Source: Gnetum montanum (lineage: Eukaryota; Streptophyta; Gnetopsida; Gnetales; Gnetaceae). From it: 22,337 nt of DNA. Each line of letters begins with the position of its first letter. Position 1 is the first letter of the stretch. Of this stretch, positions 1-9,910 are shown piece after piece. The translations under genes and the position numbers were made by a program. The stretch is from the NCBI GenBank assembly GCA_015680685.1, contig MNCI01010461.1, positions 637,896 through 660,232 of the forward strand, in the 5' to 3' direction. The notes under the pieces were generated by a model. It searched no databases, was not told the DNA's origin, and saw nothing but the letters and a program-made list of their open reading frames with translations.

Positions 1-438
1 TTGAGCAATTCAATAGTTTAGAGGGTTCAAGAAAAATCTTTGGTATTTTGATAGGACAAAAATAGCTTTTTAATTTTTAAAGTATATTCCATTGGTATTT
101 TAATTAGAAATTGTAAATCTTTGAAAGCTCTGATGTATGTAATCATTGAAAACTATTGTCTAGCCAAAATAGAGACTCGTGCATGGTGTTTTACACAACA
201 ATTTTTGGTAGCATAATAGAATTGTCTTTAAGAAATTACTTGTTTGAGCCTAGAAAATTTGAACAATTCATAGATATTGAATTAGGGATAACTTTATTAT
301 GAAGTGTTTCCACATATTAATTTACCTTTCTTAAATATTTGAGATTTTTACAAAAAATCAGCTTTCTTTTCTTTCTTTTTCCATTGAATCTTACTCTATT
401 TCTAGTTTACTTGTGGAACTTTCTCTCTCTATTGGAAA
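1..438. other. Unassigned AT-rich sequence
   Basis: No convincing coding frame, LTR end or RNA gene is visible. The copia protease similarity on the minus strand stops near 499, and this stretch does not continue into recognisable copia integrase. Nor does it resemble the E0 gag tail that would be expected beyond a complete copia insertion. It may be a deleted or rearranged copia interior, or unrelated DNA. Confidence 0.5.
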
Positions 439-779
439 TTAGGAGTAGATTGGTAGAGTTGTACTCAAATAGTTTTTTCCTTGAAACTTCTTTGTAACTT
501 TAGGAACATATCTAATGTTATCTATTGTCACTTTTGGCATCCCTACTTGTTGCAGAATTATACTTCCAATTCCAAGAATTTTTAAAGCTTTTCCATTAGC
601 AGCATATACAAAACTAGATTCAACTTTATGATAAGATGCAAAACAAGACTTCTCTAGACAAGTATGAAAGGAGGCACCTGAGTCAATCAACCAAATGTCA
701 TTGCTACATCCATCCAACACCATTGTGCATTGTTCTTGAATAACAAAACTAACATTTTCATCACATGTACCTCTGATGT
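439..779 (-). pseudogene. Ty1/copia protease (5' part of pol), truncated
   Basis: An open stretch at 439-723 encodes the start of a copia retropepsin, the aspartic protease that cuts the Gag-Pol polyprotein. The active-site motif is WLIDSGASFHT (residues 11-21 of the open stretch, catalytic Asp14), followed by a typical strand-rich segment and the late IRYVPK motif (residues 70-75) that ends this domain in copia elements. Similarity is lost after about 499, so the integrase, RT and RNase H that should follow are absent from the window. The upstream linker (724-779) lies in the gag frame on one side and the protease frame on the other, so a frameshift separates gag from protease. The active-site motif is intact but the gene is dead by truncation. 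Confidence 0.85.
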
Positions 780-1553
780 TCCTTCTTCTAACTTCTTCTC
801 CTTTCCTTTATTTTTTTGTGCTTTCCATGCAAATAAATCCTTCTTCAAATGACCTTTCTTCTTGCAGTACTAGCACTCTTGAGTTTGAGTTCTACCATGT
901 GATACTCCTCTGTTCGTGCTTCTCCCCCTACTTGGGAAACATCTCCTACTTCTACCTCTTTTCTCTACTACATAAACATTTCCAGATCTAGAAGACTCAA
1001 ATACTCTTCCTTCTGAATCCTGAAGGGTAGACACAACCTGTTCAAATGTCATAGATGAAACACTCATATAAGTAGTAATAGATGTCACAATTGCAGACCA
1101 GGAATCAACTAAGGAGTCTAACAAAGTATAGGATTTAACTAAATCTGGAATAACAATTTTATATTCCTCCAATTTATTTAGATTTCCCATCATCTTATCC
1201 AAATGATCTTAAAAAGACACATTAGATCTCTTCTTGCATCTAAAATTTTTTTGACAAATGTGAAAGGTATTCAAACAAGATCTTTTGTCAAACCTATTCT
1301 TCAACATTTTCCATAGATCATGTAGATCCATATCAGGTTTGATTGAGGCCAAAATCCCATTACTTAGGGTTGGATGAATGAAAGATAATGCCCTAGTCTT
1401 AATTTTCCTCCAATCAGCATTTGACATTCATGTTGGTTGAGAGGGTTCTAGGGCCTCTTGGCACTTCTTTTGTGCTAATACAACCTTCATCAAAATGCTC
1501 CAAACGTTCTAGTTCCTTCCTACTAATATTTTCGTTGTTTGAAGCCTCTCCAT
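780..1553 (-). pseudogene. Ty1/copia gag (UBN2-type) with zinc knuckle, degraded
   Basis: Gag coats the retrotransposon RNA and builds the virus-like particle. The frame opens with an ATG at 1553-1551 (MERLQTTKILVG), 10 bases inside the primer-binding site. It runs through the typical copia gag pattern NVWSILMKVVLAQKKCQEAL, then ADWRKIKTRAL and HDLWKMLKNRF. Four stops interrupt one otherwise constant frame, at 1509-1511, 1428-1430, 1209-1211 and 870-872. The C-terminal zinc knuckle is recognisable (C-stop-YCKKKGHLKKD), but the stop lies inside it and the fourth ligand is Leu rather than Cys. The persistence of one frame across four stops supports decay of a genuine gene. Length fits a short copia gag of about 250-270 residues. 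Confidence 0.85.
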
Positions 1554-1562
1554 CTCTTTAAA

Positions 1563-1578
1563 TCTAGCTCTAATACCA
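1563..1578 (-). promoter_or_regulatory. Primer-binding site of the copia element
   Basis: Read on the minus strand the sequence is TGGTATTAGAGCTAGA, close to the TGGTATCAGAGC primer-binding site (initiator-Met tRNA) of plant copia elements, with one C-to-T change. It sits 2 bases from the LTR end and just before the gag ATG, as expected for first-strand priming. Confidence 0.85.
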
Positions 1579-1580
1579 GT

Positions 1581-2231
1581 TGTTATAATCAGATCTAAAA
1601 ATAATTAGATCTAAAAACACACTACAAATGATCTAGAGAAATTATTAGAACCCTATAGACTTGAATAAATCATTAGAGGAAAAATATTGCACTATAGCAG
1701 GTCAAGAAACACTATAAATCACTCTCAAACCGTTCTAAACTCTAGCAAACATTTGCTATGATAAAAAAATGAAAGCAAAATGAAAATAGTAAAAATAGCA
1801 CAAGAACATAGAGAGTTATGTGGTTCGGGCCCTTTTTACCCTACTTCCACAACAATGCTGATCTGCCTTCTATTCTTCTCAAATCTTTAGGACATAAGCC
1901 GTCCTTGTAACTTTTCCAAACACCCAATCTGTTATTCTAATAGATCTCAAATCAACACCAAAAAGACTCACATTTCCAAGGTAAAACCTTGATACAATGC
2001 TTTCACTTCAAAGCACACCCTAAAGGCTACCCCAAGCCTTCTATTTATGAAGAAACATGAGGACTAAATGCCAATCCTAATACATGTGGGATAAAACACC
2101 AAGCCTCCTATTTATGAGGAAACATGAGGACCAAACCCTAATCCTAATACATGTGGGATAAAACGCATCCCTACATCAAATGAAACATAAAAGGAAATAT
2201 AAAAATTAATGTATTTGTCTTCATCTTTTCA
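1581..2231 (-). repeat. 5' LTR of the copia element
   Basis: The LTR is bounded by TG at 1581 and CA at 2231. Its inner end abuts the primer-binding site. Its outer end is fixed because from about 2237 the sequence aligns with the gag of E1 (10462 onward). The five bases outside, GCATG (2232-2236), are the candidate target-site duplication; the partner copy is not in the window. A 67-bp tandem duplication carrying a TATA-like box lies inside. Confidence 0.75.
2034..2166 (-). repeat. 67-bp tandem duplication in the copia LTR promoter region
   Basis: Units 2034-2100 and 2101-2166 are near-identical. Each begins AAGCCTYCTATTTATGA on the plus strand and ends in ATGTGGGATAAAAC. On the minus strand each unit carries CATAAATAG, a possible TATA box, so the LTR may have two copies of its core promoter. 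The promoter reading is inference. Confidence 0.7.
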
Positions 2232-2236
2232 GCATG

Positions 2237-4035
2237 ACCCACTATGGCACTCGTGACTATAAGATGGTAAGCAATGATCAACATGTCTTCTCATGTGGCT
2301 ATATTCATTGGGCCCCATGGTTGTTGGAGTATTGAGTGGTGGCCTTGATAAGGTAACATGAGGCATTGGGTTTGAAGAGGAAGATGCACCATAGTCTTGG
2401 ACTTGTGCTGAGTTGGTGGATGCAATGGTTTTTGAACTATGGTGTCCCTTTCTATGGTCACATCTAAAGAAGGGATGCCTATGATGTTGTGGAGGATTCC
2501 CATTGCTGTTGATAGTAGAAGCACAAGTAACATTCGTGGGTTAATGTTGTGATGCAAAACCTTTTTGGAACACTTGGTGGTGATGTAGAAGGAGGTGAAG
2601 GATGAGAATGTTGAAATTGAGGTGAGGTGTAATGTACACAAGGTGGTGGTCTTGTTGGAGAGGATATGGGTTGATAGTATTGAGGAGAATAATAATAATG
2701 TGGTGAGATAGAGGATGTTGACCTAGTTGGGGAAACAAGATGTTGAACTTGATAAGCACTTAGGTTCAGATGGTATGAAGTGTGCAACTAGTTTGGGGAT
2801 GGCCTCCCCCACGACTAGGATTGTTGCCATTGTGATTGAACACAGTATTTCTTCATGAAATTTGGATGTAACATTCTTCCCCAATTCTCATGTAATTGTA
2901 ACAAGATTAAGCATTGGCCCTTGGGATGATCGTACAGGCAAATGTTACATTGATACGTATGATTGGTAGTTAAGTTCTTATTCTCTTCAACCCTTCTTTT
3001 TGATTAGCTAAAGGTGTTTTGTCTTATTTCTTGGGTTTTCATAACTCTACCTTAAATAATGTTGGCATATTCTCCACATTTTTCATGTATCCACTCTGTC
3101 ATCTTATTGATCTTTGCCTCAATTTCATCCAAAGATTATAGTACTGGCAAAGATGGTTCCACCTCCTAAAGGTGAGTTGATTTCTCCTCTTCAAAATCAT
3201 GGTCCGTTGTTGATTTTTGGGCCTGTTGAGATTTTTTATCATTCTTTCATTTAGCCATTTCTCCTTCTTTTGCTACACTCTTAATAAGCTCTTGGAATTG
3301 ATGGATTCGTAGCTCATATAGTTGACCTCGAGCATACATCCCTAAGGTTTCCCTTATTTCATTATGGAGTCGATCTATGATGTGATACATTAGCCTTTCC
3401 TTTGAGAACCCATGGCCTGGGTAGTTGTTTAATAGTGCATAATATCTTTCTAAGGCCATGTACAAGGGTTCATGTTGTGCTTGTTTCCACTCTTGGATTT
3501 TTCTCCTCAAGGTTGGCACTCTCACATAGGTTTGATATCTTTTGTTGAAATGTTCTACCATTGTTGGCCAATGTTAGATTCATTTTGGTTTAAGGACCTA
3601 TACCATACTTTTGTGTGGCCAAAAAGTGTCATAGGAAAGAGCTTAAGTTTTTTCCATCCATTATCAATGTTATGCCATACACAAGCATCATGGAAGGCTT
3701 GTAGATGATGTTGCGAATCTAAATCGTAGTCTCTTGAAAACTTAGGAAAGTTGTTTAAGTCAAGTCTCGGTAGACAACTTTCCTTATGATGCCTACAAGA
3801 TATTCAAACAGCCTCTTGTATTTATGTTAGGCTTGTAGTGGCCAGTAGGGGTTCATCATCACTAGGTAAATTATACATTCATGAGTTGGGATGATTTTGT
3901 CTTCATTTATGTTCATAGGAAACCCCTACATCAAATTGGGTACTTCAAACTTTGTTCTTCATCATATAATTCATTAGTTCTCCAATGAATTACCCTACTA
4001 GTTGTTACGTTATCATAGTCTTGTGAGAGAGACAT
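2237..4035 (-). pseudogene. Ty3/gypsy-type gag of element E0, truncated by the copia insertion
   Basis: The frame starts at the ATG 4035-4033 (MSLSQDYDN, then VIHWRTNELYD), 140 bases inside the 5' LTR. An open stretch at 3247-3561 holds the core retrotransposon gag domain, with the pattern FNKRYQTY then EWKQAQHEPLYMALERY and NNYPGHGFSKERLMYHIIDRL. Further on is a CCHC knuckle of the form C-x2-C-x3-H-x4-C (CNICLYDHPKGQC, near 2920-2950), intact only in this copy. A Pro/Gln/His-rich tail follows (near 2300-2790). Several stops and frameshifts are present. The 3' end is lost where the copia LTR begins. Homologous copies lie in E1 (10273-12260) and E2 (14559-16557). Confidence 0.85.
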
Positions 4036-4154
4036 GGTTGTAAATTTGTGTGTGATTTAATTACAATTATTACAATTATTTTTTTCTGAAAGATATATCA
4101 TTAATACTTTGTTACTGTATCTTGTATGATATAACTAATCTAGATTACTAGCAC

Positions 4155-4174
4155 TGTCCCCCGAAACGGTGCCA
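4155..4174 (-). promoter_or_regulatory. Primer-binding site of element E0
   Basis: On the minus strand it reads TGGCACCGTTTCGGGGGACA, one base inside the LTR end. It resembles the TGGCGCCGTTGCCGGGGA primer-binding sites of plant Athila/Tat-like Ty3/gypsy elements, usually assigned to tRNA-Asp. The tRNA assignment is from general knowledge and was not checked. Confidence 0.7.
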
Positions 4175-4175
4175 A

Positions 4176-4647
4176 TGATGAGTGGTGAGGCACCCCTACA
4201 CTCAACCATATTAATACAAGAATTTCACACATGATTTAATTGAAGTTCGTAGACGGGCTAGTTGTGGTATCTAGATAGTTACTCGTTGATTGTTGTTCGA
4301 TGTCTTCCCACTTGGACTAGTATTTGCTTTGTCACATATGGTTTAGTCAAGAGTGAGATGTATGATGTAGTTTCGAACCTAGTGCTACTCCTAGAGGTAA
4401 TGGAAAATAACTTTAATTAAGCTAGGAGGAAAAGGGAGAGAGAGTCTAAGCTAGCCTAAGTGCCATGAGCATCCGTTCCTTAATCATCCATACACATCTT
4501 GGACCTCGTGCATGACTACTACTGGGATTACCAAGCACAGATCCTAGGTACGCTACTGGGTTACCAAGTAGTCACACTTAAATTCTCATGATTAAGTCAT
4601 ACTTATTCTACATTTAATGAGTTTAGGGTGAAGATATATTAACTATG
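4176..4647 (-). repeat. E0 5' LTR, piece 1 of 3 (inner end)
   Basis: It starts TGATGAGTGG at 4176 next to the E0 primer-binding site and aligns with the inner part of all other family LTRs. It is broken at 4647, where E1 begins. The last five bases, CTATG, recur at 13226-13230, and the text continues smoothly there (taactatg / ctatgaaagcaataaat, matching taactaagaaagtaataaat in other LTRs). This shows one LTR split by an insertion. Confidence 0.9.
4643..4647. repeat. Target-site duplication of E1 (left copy, CTATG)
   Basis: CTATG here and at 13226-13230 flank the outer ends of the two E1 LTRs exactly. This is the 5-bp duplication expected of LTR retrotransposon integration. Confidence 0.93.
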
Positions 4648-5444
4648 TGATGAGTGGCGAGGTACCCCTACACTCAACCATACGAATACGAGCGTTACAC
4701 GTGCAATCTAGTCGAACTCCGCAGACAGACTAGTTGTGACATCTAGATAGTTAGCCTTAGGTCACAATTCACTATCTTCCCACCTAGACTAGTATTAGCT
4801 TTGTCACATATGGTTTAGCCTAGAGTGAGGTGTATGATGGGTTTCTAATCTAATGCTACTCTTGAAGGCAATTGAAAGTAATGTTAACTAATCTAGGAGA
4901 GAGAGGGTGAGAGAGCCTAAACTAGCTTAAGTGTGATGAGCATCTGTTCCTTAATCATCCATACACATCTTGGACCTTGTGCATAACTACCACTAGGATT
5001 ACCAAGCACATGGCCTAGGTACACCACTGGGTTACCAAGTAGTCACACTTAAATGCTTGTGATTAAGTCGTACTCATTCCACGTTACTAGGAGATAAGGG
5101 TAAGAGAGATTAACTAAGAAAGTAATAAATAAAAAATAAATAATTAATTAATTAAACTAAGTGAATGCTACAATGATGAAGTAATATCGATCTTTATTGC
5201 TATTCATGTGAGTGTCCAAGTATGTCACACTCGAATAAAGGATGCCGTACAATTACAATCACCACACTGCAAGCATACACTGGAAAATAATTCTAAGTCT
5301 AAGAAGGAAAAATTGCAAGAGTTTGGCTAAGGAACTAAAAAATAGATGCGAAACAAGGAAGAGTCGCCTCTTATTTATAGAATTGGCAGTTGGTTGTGAT
5401 ATCGTGTATGTGATATCGCAGTCGTCCCAAATGACGACTCATCA
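4648..5444 (-). repeat. E1 3' LTR
   Basis: It spans 797 bp, bounded by TGATGAGT and ACTCATCA (8-bp inverted termini). On the minus strand it holds two GATATC palindromes (5396-5421), a TATA box (5372-5379) and an AATAAA signal (5193-5198) about 175 bases downstream of it. The polypurine tract adjoins it at 5445, which makes it the 3' LTR. Confidence 0.93.
5372..5379 (-). promoter_or_regulatory. TATA box in E1 3' LTR
   Basis: TATAAATA within CTATAAATAAGAGGC on the minus strand. The same context is kept in all E1 and E2 LTRs, directly downstream of the GATATC repeats. Confidence 0.75.
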
Positions 5445-5461
5445 TACCCCCATGACTGAAT
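5445..5461 (-). promoter_or_regulatory. Polypurine tract of E1
   Basis: On the minus strand ATTCAGTCATGGGGGTA directly precedes the 3' LTR start TGATGAGT. This is where plus-strand DNA synthesis is primed in LTR elements. E2 has the matching ATTCAGTCGTGGGGGTA. Confidence 0.8.
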
Positions 5462-5610
5462 GAAAACTCGTCCTCGAGTTACAGTGATTACACAGTGGAT
5501 ATGTATGGGAGTATTAGATGGGAAGAAATGGGATTATGATGAAGTGTGGAATAAAAAAAATGAAGACACAACACAAATGATGTTCTACATTTGGAAAAAT
5601 GGATGGGAAC
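5462..5610 (-). other. E1 3' untranslated region
   Basis: A non-coding link between the ORF2 stop and the polypurine tract. It is shared with E2 (19187-19351), including a CTCGAGGACGAG-like segment (E2: CTCGAGGACAAA). Confidence 0.6.
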
Positions 5611-8393
5611 TCATGTAGTTCCAGGTGGTGGTGGCTCCTCCATTGGTGCCTTCCCTTTGTCTTCTGCTCCATGTTTTGAGGCTTGATGATGCTAAAGTAT
5701 GACCTGGAGCATCTCCTCTTTAGTCCGAGGATCTTGTACCATCCATGCTAATGTTCCAATGTTTGACAGATTTAGCACTTCCCATGGATAGGGTAGTTGT
5801 GGAAACATTTGATTGGCCTTGACATACCAAGCCGCGAACACCTGTTGTTCCTCCTCATAGGCTCTAGCTTTATCCTTGTACTCTTGAAAATCTTCTAGCC
5901 ATCAAGCCAAGTCTGTTGTGACACCTTTCTATCCTTGGTAGTTGGCTTTCATCACCTCAAGTTCATAATTTTCAACTTCCAATTTCTCCAACAGCTTCTT
6001 GTGTTCTACAAATTCTGCTTCGTATTTCATGTGGGTGGTTGCTACCTACTGCTCGAGCTCTGTCCTTGGGCACCCTGCTATTAACATGGCTAGATTGGTA
6101 TATCTCAGATTTTCCAACTCCATGTATTCTATCAAATCCTGAATCTGCAAGTCTCGGCTCTTAACTTCTGCTTGGTGGATAGAGGCATATGTGTCCAATA
6201 TGGCCTGCCAGTCAGTGTGTTGAGCATTGATAGTATTGATTTGGGCCTTGGCCATATGGATCTCTTCTCAAGGATCTGTTTGTACATCCCCACCTGATCT
6301 TGAAAGTGCTTCTTCAACTTTTCATGTCGTTTAGCCTCATTTTTCCACATGCTTATCTCAATAGCTGACTTTTGACGTATGACACATACCTCCTCCATTG
6401 AGAGGGTTTGATTCTCTCTATCTAAATGGCTTATGTCTTGGTTGACTTGGATGAATTGTTCTTGCAATTGATGGAATTTTTCCTCAAGAACATTCTTTTT
6501 CTTTTCTATAGTGGTCAACCAAAGGTTGTTTGCAACGAGCTACTTGTTTTCTTCTTGTAAGGCCTTGAGTACCTTGATATGCGCATGAGTTTATGCCTAT
6601 GTTGCAGAGGCATCCCAAACAACCTTCTCCTTTTCATCAGCCACCCTTTTATTCTTTATTATTAGCTTGGTTAGTTGCTTAGTTCTAAAATTATCTAGCT
6701 GGTATGCGGGAAAAAATTGCAGAGGATCCCACTGTGCTGTTTGTAAGGCCACAAGCTACTCTTGTAGTTTCTACACCTCGGCTTCAGCATGCTCAGCCCT
6801 CACTTCTATTAAGACCAACTTCCCCTTTATGGAAATGAGGTCTAACTGAATTATCGTAACATCTTGAGGGATGTCAAAAAGGGACATCATTACTTGCCCT
6901 ATTTGGATCAATCGATCAAGCGCATCCTCATGTTCCACAGGAGTCATTAAGGTTCTGGCCAAAGTTTGAGCATCCCGTGTTCCTATGAGATATGCCGATG
7001 GCACAACAGGTATGTTGAAGGATTCTTTGATGTGGTCAATGACCACTTTTGCAGCTCCCATGGAATCCTAGTGTTTCATGACCACCACAGTGGCCCCTTC
7101 ACCATTTTCTAACTGCACCTAGAAAGAAGCTGCATTTCCTGAGATCTGTTATGACCATGTACTCTTCCCTCCTCCTATGTGAATGGATACTTTTTTCCTT
7201 GTGTGATCCAATGAAATAGTAGGTTGAATGACATCATCGATGATGTGGAAGAGGTTTGCATCATCATGAATTCCCCAATTGACTATCTCAGTGATGGCCC
7301 TGAGATGGCTCATTGACGGTCTATAGTCTTGCGACGGTGACAGCTGATCCTAGCCTGTGCTAGTTTCTACTTCCTATTGTTGGCTGGGATCCATGCTTGG
7401 AGGTTGGATGGGTCCTACAAGTTGAGTTGTAGTTGGTCTAGCCATTTATTCTTCTTCTTGTTCTAGTTCTAGCTCTTCACTAATGCTTTTCCTTGGAGCT
7501 GGCGCCTTTAGCAATTTAGCATATGAAGTAGTTTGGGCTTTTCAGAGGACATCATTGGTGTACCCCCAAATACCAACATGTCAGCAAAGCTTTCTGATAA
7601 GATAAGGAAAAGGAAATACCATCTTCTATGTCTTCTATTCCTCGAACCACCTTAGGATCTCCGTTAAATATAAATGGGGTAGGTTAGCGTTAATCTTTCC
7701 CATAAACACTGCACATCCTCAAGCTGCATACGTTGATATTCTTTTCAAGTCCTTTGTGGGGAAGAGGCGATATGTTCCAATTTTAATGTAAATCCTCTCT
7801 CAACTCACCAAATGTTTTATCTCTGCCATAAGCCTTCTCCAACCAATCCTTTTGCACATCGGGATCTGAACGAGTGGATAACTAAGCAACCTTGGGCCCT
7901 ATATTCGGAAGGTTTAACACTTCCAAAATGGCCTATGTGGAGAAGTCAACTATCACACCACAAATATTGATAGTGGTGCCTTGCTCCCTATTGTGCCAAA
8001 ATTGGTACGCCTCTCCTAGGTACCAGGCACCACTTTTAGAGAGGGTAGGCCATAATGGGGATCCTTTGAGGTGATCCCTAATAGCCTCAGGAGTGAACTT
8101 TGCAAAATATTCGAAGTTCAATTCCACAATTACTATAGTGAATGTGGAATTTTCGTGGATGGCCTAAACACAATCTTGGGGGGCAACGTGAGATGTTGAC
8201 CTTGTTCAGGCGCTGCAACAACTCCTCCTTCTGCCTACCTGGACCATATGGTAGGAGGATCTTCTTGATGGATGCTGAATGATTGTTCCTCCTATTCTAC
8301 ATGTTGTCTAGTAGGACCTTGTCTTCCACCTCTCCGAGATCGCTCGCTTCCACCTTGAGTAGGACCTTCCTGTTGTCCACGTTCCGGGGCCAT
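5611..8393 (-). pseudogene. ORF2 of E1: coiled-coil protein of unknown function, decayed
   Basis: A long second frame of about 927 codons, broken by stops and frameshifts. The ATG at 8393-8391 directly follows a candidate splice acceptor. The order is as follows. First, a basic Gly/Arg-rich start (SERSRRGGRQGP). Next, a globular part near 7860-8127 with FTPEAIRDHLKGSPLWPTLS and INICGVIVDFSTQAILEVLN, which loosely recalls the putative plant transposon protein family (visual inference only). Then a part with FNIPVVPSAYLIGTRDAQTL (6771-7061). Next, a long Glu/Lys/Gln-rich coiled coil (about 5940-6560). Last, a Pro-rich tail KGKAPMEEPPPPGTT before TGA at 5613-5611. There are no RT, integrase or protease motifs. 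E2 has the same start and tail, so this is a family gene and not chance. An env-like role is possible by position, but no signal peptide or membrane segment is evident. Confidence 0.75.
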
Positions 8394-8679
8394 CTGCAAT
8401 CACATGAATCAAGCGTTAGTAAGGTTGTTTTTGAAATTAAGTTATACATTACTACTTGCCTTAATTAATGATCTTATTTTATCTCCATGTGATCTTCCCT
8501 GAAACATTGTAATAATGGGTCCTTTTTACTTATATGGGTTTTCAAGTTTAATTTCCCCGTATACCTAAGGATTAAATGATTTTTGATCACAATTATTCTA
8601 AGTGTTATAGCTAATTACCCTAGATGATGTCCTTTGGGTGATGATAAATTTCAAAAAATTTAGGCACTTTTCAGCAAGT

Positions 8680-8701
8680 GTCCCTCCCCCATGACTAAGA
8701 T
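8680..8701 (-). promoter_or_regulatory. Internal polypurine-tract-like motif in E1
   Basis: Minus strand AGTCATGGGGGAGGGA. It shares the 11-mer AGTCATGGGGG with the true polypurine tract at the 3' LTR and is conserved in E2 at 18109-18125. It could act as a central polypurine tract; this is inference from sequence identity alone. Confidence 0.4.
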
Positions 8702-9521
8702 GAACACTCCAGGTTCAAGCAAGTTCAAATAGAATTAAAATTAGAGTACCAACGAGTGAGATATCGTGAGAAAAGCAAGGGTTTCTCAATCGCAAGTCGT
8801 AGAAAAAATTCGAAAACTCCCCCATGTGAATGGAAAAAATGATGCTNATGATACATCGCATACGCGATATCACATCTCTAGTGACATGAGGCACCACACA
8901 AAATACCAAAATTTTGAAGATTTTCTTGAAATCAACATTGTAAATTAGGACATATAACACATGTTGAAGGATTCTAGGGTAATTCCATTAATTCAAAAGG
9001 CACAATTAATGATGATGGTGTGGATTTTATCAATAAAACCTTGGGTGGTAAGAAAAAGGTTATGTGATGATTCATAGGAATGTTGAAATTTAGAGGGGTA
9101 ATAGTAAGAAAAGAATGTTATGAAAAATATGCTGAGGGTGAGAAATGGTGTGTGTGAGCTATATCATAAGTGAAGATTACAAAAGATTACATAAGTGGGT
9201 CCTCCCCAAAGCAGGTTTTAACCTATAATGCCCTTGTGTAACCACACTTAAAGTGTTCATGGGCACTAGAAGGGTTAAATGTAATCCACACTAACTCCAC
9301 AAAACACACACATGTAAATATCACCAGAATGAGTTAAGAATTCTATGATATATGGGACATGAGCTACAATTATACAAACAGTGAGATGAGACGAAGTATA
9401 GAAGGGATTGTTGAGATTAGGACATGAGGTAACTGACCCAGGGCATAATGAATCCTACGTGTAAAGCATGATTAAGGTGTCATTAACCCATCGTTCCAAG
9501 ATCAGGACCAAGTCCATTCCT

Positions 9522-9910
9522 CTAATTAGTAACATTGTAGTGTTTCATCCCATGATGAAAAAATATGAGAGTACCATAACAACAAGGTGTATAATCACTT
9601 GGCATTTTGTTCAAGGGAGGAGTGATTTTTGTTTTGTGGCACTTTATTTTTCTTCTTCTTTTTTGTTCTTCTTTTTTCTTGAATACTGAATCTAGAGAAG
9701 CCACCAACCTTTAGGCATGGGTGCATGTCTTTCCAATGGGACCAACTAGAACAACATTGGATTTTTGAGTGCCCTTCTGATTACTCTTACTCCCATTTTT
9801 CATTAGATCTACAAGGATCTTAGTACAACCATGTTGCATGATAACTCCCATAGACGTCACCAAAGAGAATTCGCAAGTTCCCTTGATGTCACACCCTAAT
9901 CATTCCCTCT
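9522..9910 (-). other. Open frame within the E1 intron-like region
   Basis: On the minus strand a frame of about 65 codons reads through CDIKGTCEFSLVTSMGV and CTKILVDLMKNGSKSNQKG before a stop. The E2 counterpart (16900-17100) is open in its first half and then shifts frame. I recognise no family. It may be a remnant of a once-coding segment or an accident of two copies of similar age. Confidence 0.25.

Noticed and set aside
776-991. Plus-strand open stretch over the copia gag (71 codons)
   Set aside because: It lies antisense to recognisable copia gag and zinc knuckle and has no family resemblance.
4176-5444. The adjacent repeats at 4176-4647 and 4648-5444 as a tandem LTR duplication
   Set aside because: The first is cut short at CTATG, which is repeated at 13226-13230 where its missing part resumes. 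It is an LTR interrupted by E1, not a tandem pair.
5611-8393. ORF2 as an envelope gene
   Set aside because: Its position after gag and the splice-like acceptor suggested it, but I see no signal peptide, transmembrane segment or furin-like site. The sequence is basic, then coiled coil, then Pro-rich.
9468-9689. Plus-strand 73-codon open stretch inside E1
   Set aside because: It lies antisense in the intron-like region, has a poly-Phe end from a pyrimidine run and no conserved counterpart.
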